A stretch of 64,000 bases of DNA from Lytechinus variegatus (lineage: Eukaryota > Echinodermata > Echinoidea > Temnopleuroida > Toxopneustidae): assembly GCF_018143015.1 (NCBI RefSeq), contig NC_054758.1, positions 248,001 through 312,000 of the forward strand, read 5' to 3'. The notes below the pieces were generated by a model that saw nothing but the letters and a program-made list of their open reading frames with translations, did not search any database and was not told where the DNA came from. Below are positions 57,901-64,000 of this stretch, piece after piece; the stretch's first letter is position 1; every line of letters begins with the position of its first letter. The position numbers and the translations under genes are program-made.

Positions 57901-60900
57901 CTCATTTTTACCATTTACAGTGAAATAATTTTTATCCCTTTATACGCATTAGGCGCCTAAAGGTTCATAGATAAATAAAATTCGACAATATAAACTGATT
58001 TCACCCTCTAACTATGGATTTCCTAGGGAAATCCATCTTTGTGTACATGTGCCTCTTATAGATATATGGATGGGGATTCAAGACTCCATGATGAAGAAAT
58101 ATATGTCAAAATATTTTTAAAAAAATAGAGTCCTCAAGACTAAGTTTCCACCCCCAAAATAAGAAAAATTTGAAAAAAAATCAATAGATTAAATTTTTTT
58201 TTTTTTATTAAAGAATAAAATGTAAATATTGATTGTCTATGGCAGAGTAAACATCAGACCATTTTTTGTGTGATTCCTACAGAATATTTTTGTTCATAGT
58301 TATTTTCACCACAAAAAGTATCAGATTTTAATAATTCTTTTGTTCAAGCAATAACATGCAGAATGATGGTCATCATTTAAAAATATGCAGAACACTGTTT
58401 TCCAGACCTTTAAAAAATACGACTGTCCAACCTCTCATCGGTTTATCTCTCAATGATTATCCTGACCAAAATTGCTAATTTTTAGAAAATAAAATCTTTT
58501 TAGTCGGAAAATGGGATTTTGAACTAAAATGAACTTTCCTACACAAACCCATATTGATCGCATATATTTTCCAACATGAATTAATTGGAGTGGTTGTGAC
58601 CCTCAACCTGAATTATGAGTAGAAGATATCAATGATATTTGAAATAAATGATCTCTTATTGTCATTCGAGCCCAGCCATGTCAGAGGCACTTTACTCCGC
58701 TGGTAGCTGGCATGGCTGGCCCGGCTGATGTTCTTCAGCTACACGTACTAACGATGATCTCAAATTTGGTCTCAAAATCACTAATATGACGGAAGAAAAT
58801 GCAACAATAGCTTACGCATGGTCTGTATGCAACTCGCCGTGTATTATCACATGAGCCTCCTTGGTAGGGTAGGATATTTTGGTTATTTTTTCAGGCTAAA
58901 TCCTTATAAATGAAAGCCAATTGAGATGAACATATCCTGAAGTTATCGACTAAATATCTCTAAAATGACGTCATTTTTAAAGGTCACCTGATATCTTAAA
59001 CCCTTGCTTTTCGAATCGCGTTACTTGAAGCTGGTATTTTAGCTTTTCGGGTACATGATCGTTCACAGCAAAGCCAGTATTCTGGCTTTTTGGGTTCATA
59101 GGGTTAAAGCTACGGTTATGAAAATTATATCAACGCATTGTTGTCAAGGTCATTAGAACTCTGACCATGTTATGGTAGATTATGTATATTGAGGGTATGA
59201 GACAGTATTATGTGAAACATTAATGTAGTTGATTAACATGAATGAATAATATTGCAAAAATTTGACAAGTGTAATGTACATGTATATGTCGCAGCTTACC
59301 AGCAAAAACATTTTTTTTGCGTGTGTTTTGCTCCCCTCCCCCTTGTCCTGTATTTCATGACATTTTTTTATCATTGTTTCTTTGTTTTCATCAGGTTCTG
59401 CCATTGCAGCAATTGCATTAAGATCATCGGCACCATGGTGAGTTCTTAATTGATATTTTCTAAAGAATTCATGGAATTTTGTCCAATTTAGTTGAGATTA
59501 TGGAACTGTTAATGCCTTACAACATTAATGCTTTCAAACTTGATTATCCAGCCTTTAATGTTGATGGTTTTAGAGCAAGGTCACTTCTCCATTGAATATT
59601 TTCTGTAATACAAATGAGAGAAATAAAATAGGGTGCAAAAAATTTCCAAGCCAAGGCCAATGAGAAGAAGATCAAGACCAATTGACAGGGCATCTGTGAC
59701 TGTTCACTGAGTTAAGTCCTGATCCAGATTGTTTTACAATAAAGAGGAGAGGGGAGTGGGAGGTATCATGTTATATGATGTTGGATATTCTTACAAAGAT
59801 GTGATAGTGGCCACATAAATCACTTTTTCTGTTCTGGATTAGATAAAAAGCACATACATGTACAAAAATATTTATATGTATATTTTTTTTAAATCATATG
59901 TGCCTTCATTGTTATTTTTCCTCAAGCTTGAATTTTAAATTCCCCTCCAAGCATATTAGGCAGCCCCAAGGAATACATGTATTGAAATCTAATTTGATAC
60001 CTCATTTCTGAATTTAATTTTGAATTTCTCTCACAGTGTTTCAGCAGCCCCACAGAAGCTGTTACTCTCAACGTCTGTCCCTCAGCGTATGCCTAATAAG
60101 ATGCCTGAGGAAGGAGGCAAGGTCCGCTTTGGTTTCATCCCAGAAGAATGGTTCCAGTTCATGTACAAGAAGACCGGTGTCACAGGTACAGAAACATACT
60201 CCTGAAGGGGCAGTGACGTACTGCCTGTTAGGATGTTCATCATGTTGGATGTAATCAGACCCTTTGTTTAGAAATTGGCCAATTTGCTTGCAGTGGGTTA
60301 TACCGTTTCACAACATCCCTGCAATTGTCCTTGTCTGACATAGCATTATGGCTATACTGTACACCTTGTAACCTACTACACTGAAAACAATTGGAAACTA
60401 ATTGAATTCTGGAACGAAGGGATCATATTGCATCCAACTTCAGGGGAAACTGCTATCTAAACTGACAATGTGTGCTTGCCCTTTAAGTTTTCATTTGTGC
60501 CTCCCGTTTTTTTTTTCATTGAACGCTGACCCTTTCTCATGAAATATTTCTGGTATCTCATTCTTATTATGCAATGTAATATTTTATTATAGAACAAGTG
60601 TGTTTGTGGGTTGCATTGACATGTATGTTTTTTGAACAGCTATTAAAGATGATGACATACAATGTGTCTCTTGTAGGGGGGGGGGGGGGGGAGAATGACT
60701 GCTGCTTGGGATGATTTCTTTCATGAAATTTGTGTTTTACTTTAGTCTTCAAGATAACATTTAGATCAAAGTAAACACTTGCTTTGTTTTTTATGACAAC
60801 ATAATGACACTGTCCTACATGTCCTAATTCACAAATGGTATGCTACGATCAACTGTTTTTGCCTCAAAAAACTTTTTTAAATGAAATTAATGTTTGCTGC

Positions 60901-63900
60901 AACTACATTAGTTTATATTTTAATGTATGATTTTCTCTGAATGATATAGGACCATACGTATTTGGAACTGGTATGATTCTGTTCCTGTTGAACAAAGAGA
61001 TCTATGTTCTTGGACCTGAGACCGTCCATGCTGCAGTGGCGCTCTCTATGTTTGTTTACGGTATCAAGAGATTTGGACCAGGTATTGCAGCATGGGCTGA
61101 CAAGAAGAGAGAGGTGAGAACTTAAAAGGTCCGCCTCTAAAAATGAAACCTTTGGAACAAGATATGTGTAAATTACTATGAAAACAGAAAAATCACAGAA
61201 ACAGATCAATGAAAGTCTGAGATTGATTGGAAGATTATTAAGAAAGTTATGAGCATTTGAAATTTAGATCATTATTGTAATGATCTCAGCCATTGCGTAA
61301 TTGCCTCGGCAAGAAATTTATCCACATTGTGCTGCACTTGACCCAGGTGAGCTGAATGGGTACCCGGTAGGATGTATTCCTTGAACGCTTTACCACCTAT
61401 TAATATGGCGGCTTAGCTACAGCCGGGGTAATAATATACCAAGTATCAAAGCGCAGTTGAGTATATGCACAAAGTAACTGCGGTATATAAATGGACATAT
61501 TATTAATGTAGATCCCCCATTGGCAATGCAACATAGATGTTACATGTGAACAACTTTTCTCCTACTGTTATTTCATTTAATCAGCCTCTTCTTACATCTA
61601 CCAGTAGATTATTCATTCTTTCTGTAAGAGGGCATGCAATGCAGATTTTCAAAGAAGACATGGGTGAAGAGTCTGTATCACCATAAGAAAAGGCATAAAG
61701 ATACATTTTTGGGATTTTGTTGTTCACATGTGACATTACAAATTTATTGCATTGCCAATAGGAGGATCTCTATAGCATTAGTGATTGCAACATTCAACTG
61801 CTCATAACTTTCTCATTAATTGGCCGTTTTTGTCTCGCCTGCGTCCTTAACGATTGTGTTGTACACCCAATAACTTTCTATAGCTTCGAGGTGGGATCAC
61901 CAAATTCATACCAGAGGTCCATCTCCTGAAGGCACAGGTCATGTTTGAATATGAGTCGAGTTTGAATAAGGTCAAAGGTCAATGAACTTCCATGACTGGC
62001 ACAATTGTGTTGTACACCCAATAACTTTCTATAGCTTCGAGGTGGGATCACCAAATCCATACCAGAGGTCCATCTCCTGAAGGCACAGGTCAAGTTCGAA
62101 TATGAGTCAATTTGAATAAGGTCAAAGGTCAATGAACTTTCCATGACTGGCACTGTGCTTTGCTGTACACACAATAACGTTCTATATCTTCGAGGTAGGA
62201 TTGCCAAATTCATACAAGTGGTCCATCTCTTGAAGGTGCAGGTCAAGTTCGAATGTGAGTTGAATTTGATTAAGGTCAAAGGTCAATTAACCCTTTATGA
62301 CTGGCACTGTGCTGTGTTGTACACATACTAACTTTTTATATCTTTGAGGTAGGATTGCCAAATTCATTGAAGGTGCAGGTCCAGTTCGAATGTGAGTTGC
62401 ATTTGATTAAGGTCAAAGGTCAATGAACTTTCCATGACTGGCACTGTGCTGTGTTGTACACACAATAACTTTCTATAGCTTCGAAACAAGTATTAAAGAT
62501 ATCTGACTAGTGCTGTATGTTCTGATGCTGTTTGCATCAGTTTGTTCCACTAATGACATGACCTATAGTTTTGACATGCAGTCTCTTCATGACTGCAATA
62601 TGCAGGCGAGACAACGGCGTTACGCTTGGCGTTTGAATTGTTCTCAAACTTTCTTTGTTCTTATTCTTTGATTTATCTGTTTCCGCACAAGCCCACTTGT
62701 TCCAAAGGTTTCATTTCAATTTAAAGAACAAACCTGCTTTATAAAATGTCATAAAAGGGAAACTGAACTCCAAGGAACTCTAACACAGTATTCAACAAAT
62801 ATCCAATTACATACTCTTACATAGGCTTGATAATATATATTCCCTTTCATAAAACAAGTAGAAGTAATTTGTGAGTTTTTGTTTTAGAAATATGGTCATT
62901 TGAAGGCTAACTTTATGAACATTTTTTGAAAACCAAAGAAATACTTCTTGGCAAATATTTTTTTTAGTATGAATTTTGTTAGAGTAGCTGAAATAGTCAA
63001 AGGATTGCTCTTAAAGTGACCCAGCATTCAAATCCTAACAGATAATAACTAGAACTTTTGGGTTGACAATTTTGGTGTAGTCCAATACTTAGTTATTTGT
63101 GTGCAGTGCATGTAGCCTTCAAGGGAATTGAGCCTATTTGTCATCATTTCATGGCTTTACAGCTGACACAAGTCTTAGATTATAAACAACCCTTTACAAT
63201 GTTCACTTTCAGGCAGTGTCACCCTGAACCAGGTATAAATTGTATCTATAAATGTTTTTAGGGAGCCATTCGCAGCTTGTGAAGCAGTCTAATTCATGTT
63301 ATGATCACCGACACCATACCCAGAGCTACCAACTAGTACTGAAAAATGAAAGGATACTGATGGTGTTATGCAAAATACTAATTACTAAAGTTACAGTTTA
63401 TGTATTGTCCCATGTTACATCTTTTGATAGTACTGATTTCCTCACCAAATTACTGATTTTTTTTTAGCTTTTTAAACTACAAAATTTTCTTGTTCAGCTC
63501 TTAGCAGCTCTGTAACCTCCTGTCTTGACTCTACGCGATAGAAAGTTCCACTTAAGCCAATGGCCCGTATTCTGAAGTCAGGTTTAACTTAAACTTGTGG
63601 TGAAAGCCAATTGTTACACAAATCACTGACAGTATAGAGATATCATATTTCAACTCATTTGGCTCTCAAATCATTCATAATTGTCTAGGAAGTATAATGA
63701 ATAGATGATTGTCTTCACCATCGATGAATCAGGAAAGAGCACATCAAACATAGAAAACATAAACTTAATAACAATTGTGACGATTTTAGCTTCCCATAAT
63801 TTTAGCACAGAGTTAGACCTTGGTCTAAGTTGAACTTGACTTCAGAATACAGGCCACTGTGTGTTAGCTTTTCAGCCGATGTCTTTCCATTCTTGCTTTC

Positions 63901-64000
63901 TTGGGGTTCAGGGGTGGCTAACACTAACGTATCAACCTGTTTGTTTACCTTTACAGGAGAAGCTAGAACAAGCATATGAAGGACGTAATGCTAACATTGA
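54938..64000 (+). CDS. ATP5PB: ATP synthase F0 peripheral-stalk subunit b, mitochondrial (5' part)
   Basis: Five coding exons are visible: 54938-54965, 59395-59437, 60037-60185, 60950-61113 and 63957 to the window end. They join in phases 1, 2, 1 and 0 to 142 residues; the family is about 250, so the soluble stalk part lies beyond the window. Residues 1-45 are basic, rich in Ser and Ala and without acid, as in a mitochondrial presequence (MLSRLALRNG...). Then come GGKVRFGFIPEEWFQF, KTGVTGPYVFGTG and KEIYV, all close to vertebrate ATP5PB, two hydrophobic stretches (about 75-88 and 98-113) that form the membrane hairpin, and the start of the charged stalk helix (EKLEQAYEG). The subunit holds F1 still against the rotating c-ring in the inner membrane. 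Context ctccaaaATGc. Introns are large and full of palindromic repeats. Confidence 0.97.
55395..57161. mobile_element. 1.8-kb palindromic TIR element in ATP5PB intron 1
   Basis: Outer arms: 'tgcaggctccacttcact' at 55400 against 'gtgaagtggaatggagcctg' at 57136; then 'ggtgaactcgatc' against 'gatcgagttcacc'; then 'gtgacaaaggtgggacc' with 'agtggtttattgtaaaaatt' against the mirror at 57030-57075. Inner arms of about 95 bp pair 56680-56790 with 56890-57000. The left arm carries a later insertion at about 55483-55680 with its own 'gcagagatgccaag' and 'cttggtac...ctctgc' ends. Confidence 0.8.
57398..58150. mobile_element. 750-bp near-complete palindrome in ATP5PB intron 1
   Basis: Each arm is about 360 bp. 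Pairs include 'cttgactccatgatgatg', 'gatatatctataagaggcac', 'gatttccctaggaaatcc', 'tgaaatcggtttgtattgtc' and 'tttgtcaacaaagcaaagac' with their mirrors. The centre is at about 57785. No frame, no defined target duplication. Confidence 0.88.
58151..59394. other. Intron 1 remainder of ATP5PB, no feature seen
   Basis: AT-rich intronic DNA, with two blocks 'agctggtattttagctttt' and 'agccagtattctggcttttt' at 59028-59095 as the only visible repeats. Confidence 0.5.
61303..61515. repeat. SINE-like dispersed repeat fragment
   Basis: The block 'gctgcacttgacccaggtga', then 'atgggtacccggtagga' and 'gcgcagttgagtatatgcac' is one I associate with interspersed sea urchin repeats. No polymerase III boxes were confirmed. 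Confidence 0.4.
61855..62486. repeat. Tandem array, four full units of about 151 bp plus a partial unit
   Basis: Unit starts marked by gtacac at 61861, 62012, 62165, 62319 and 62456, so the steps are 151, 153, 154 and 137 bp. Shared parts are 'caataactttctatagcttc', 'gtccatctcctgaagg' and 'aaggtcaaaggtcaatgaac'. Each full unit holds a perfect AGGTCA-A-AGGTCA direct repeat (61969, 62119, 62273, 62410). Open frames through it on the minus strand are repeat by-products. Confidence 0.93.
63562..63855. mobile_element. TIR element 'GGCCCGTATTCT', copy 2
   Basis: Left 'ggcccgtattctgaagtcag' then 'gtttaacttaaac', right 'agttgaacttgacttcag' and 'aatacaggcc'. About 294 bp, related to 17233-17550 through 'ttaacaattgtgacg' and 'cccataattttagcac'. 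It ends about 100 bp before the last visible ATP5PB exon. Confidence 0.85.

Larger units (their letters stand above)
61130..62745. mobile_element. Degenerate TIR element in ATP5PB intron 4
   Basis: Left 'aaatgaaacctttggaacaa' and right 'ttgttccaaaggtttcattt' are inverted; 'aagaaagttatgagcatttg' at 61240 pairs with 'actgctcataactttct' at 61797. Two other repeats lie within it: a dispersed repeat at 61303-61515 and the tandem array at 61855-62486. Confidence 0.65.

Noticed and set aside
61878-62279. Minus-strand 133-residue repetitive frame
   Set aside because: Its repeats follow exactly the 151-bp tandem units; no start context or family similarity.
61855-62486. Regularly spaced repeats as a CRISPR-like array
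   Set aside because: Whole units of about 151 bp repeat without unique spacers, and the context is an animal intron.
1-64000. LTR retroelements, retrovirus-like or Polinton-like sequences
   Set aside because: No long direct terminal repeats with TG...CA ends, and no gag, integrase, capsid or envelope motif in any translated frame.

Overview
The window reads as nuclear DNA of a marine deuterostome, most likely a sea urchin. It is AT-rich and intron-containing, with spliceosomal gt...ag introns, an animal-type U2 snRNA, and a dense load of small palindromic transposons of the 'GGGCCCGTTTCATAAAG' kind that I associate with echinoid genomes. The species call is inference. The genes rest on protein and splice-site evidence.

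Layout. (1) Positions 1-11.5 kb hold no coding exon. There is a CpG-richer stretch at 2.7-3.0 kb with an X-box-like site and a possible non-coding first exon, followed by DNA transposon remnants. (2) Three tandem plus-strand paralogues of outer dense fibre protein 3 (ODF3/CIMAP1, STPGR/SHIPPO repeat family) begin coding at 11590, 20869 and 43060. Each has the same plan: a splice acceptor just before the ATG, three coding exons with identical phases, and an intron in the 3'UTR less than 50 nt after the stop, leading to a related last exon. The middle copy carries one extra G in a G tract that breaks its frame. (3) Between paralogues 2 and 3 lies a 17-kb sink of mobile elements. On the minus strand it contains a complete U2 snRNA gene followed by a 5'-truncated restriction-like-endonuclease non-LTR retrotransposon and then a second, 5'-deleted U2. 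The two U2 pieces share 195 bp that look identical, which is best read as an exceptionally long target-site duplication. (4) Positions 47.7-54.6 kb hold stacked DNA transposons, including a 1.3-kb fold-back element built from CAACTG/CAGTTG words. (5) From 54938 to the window end runs the 5' half of ATP5PB (mitochondrial ATP synthase peripheral-stalk subunit b), with five exons visible and several large palindromes and a tandem array in its introns.

How the parts fit. The ODF3-like proteins should be microtubule-associated components of sperm tails or motile cilia. X-box (RFX-type) sites upstream of paralogues 1 and 3 agree with ciliary regulation. ATP5PB is an unrelated housekeeping neighbour. 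I saw no LTR retroelement, retrovirus-like or Polinton-like coding sequence.
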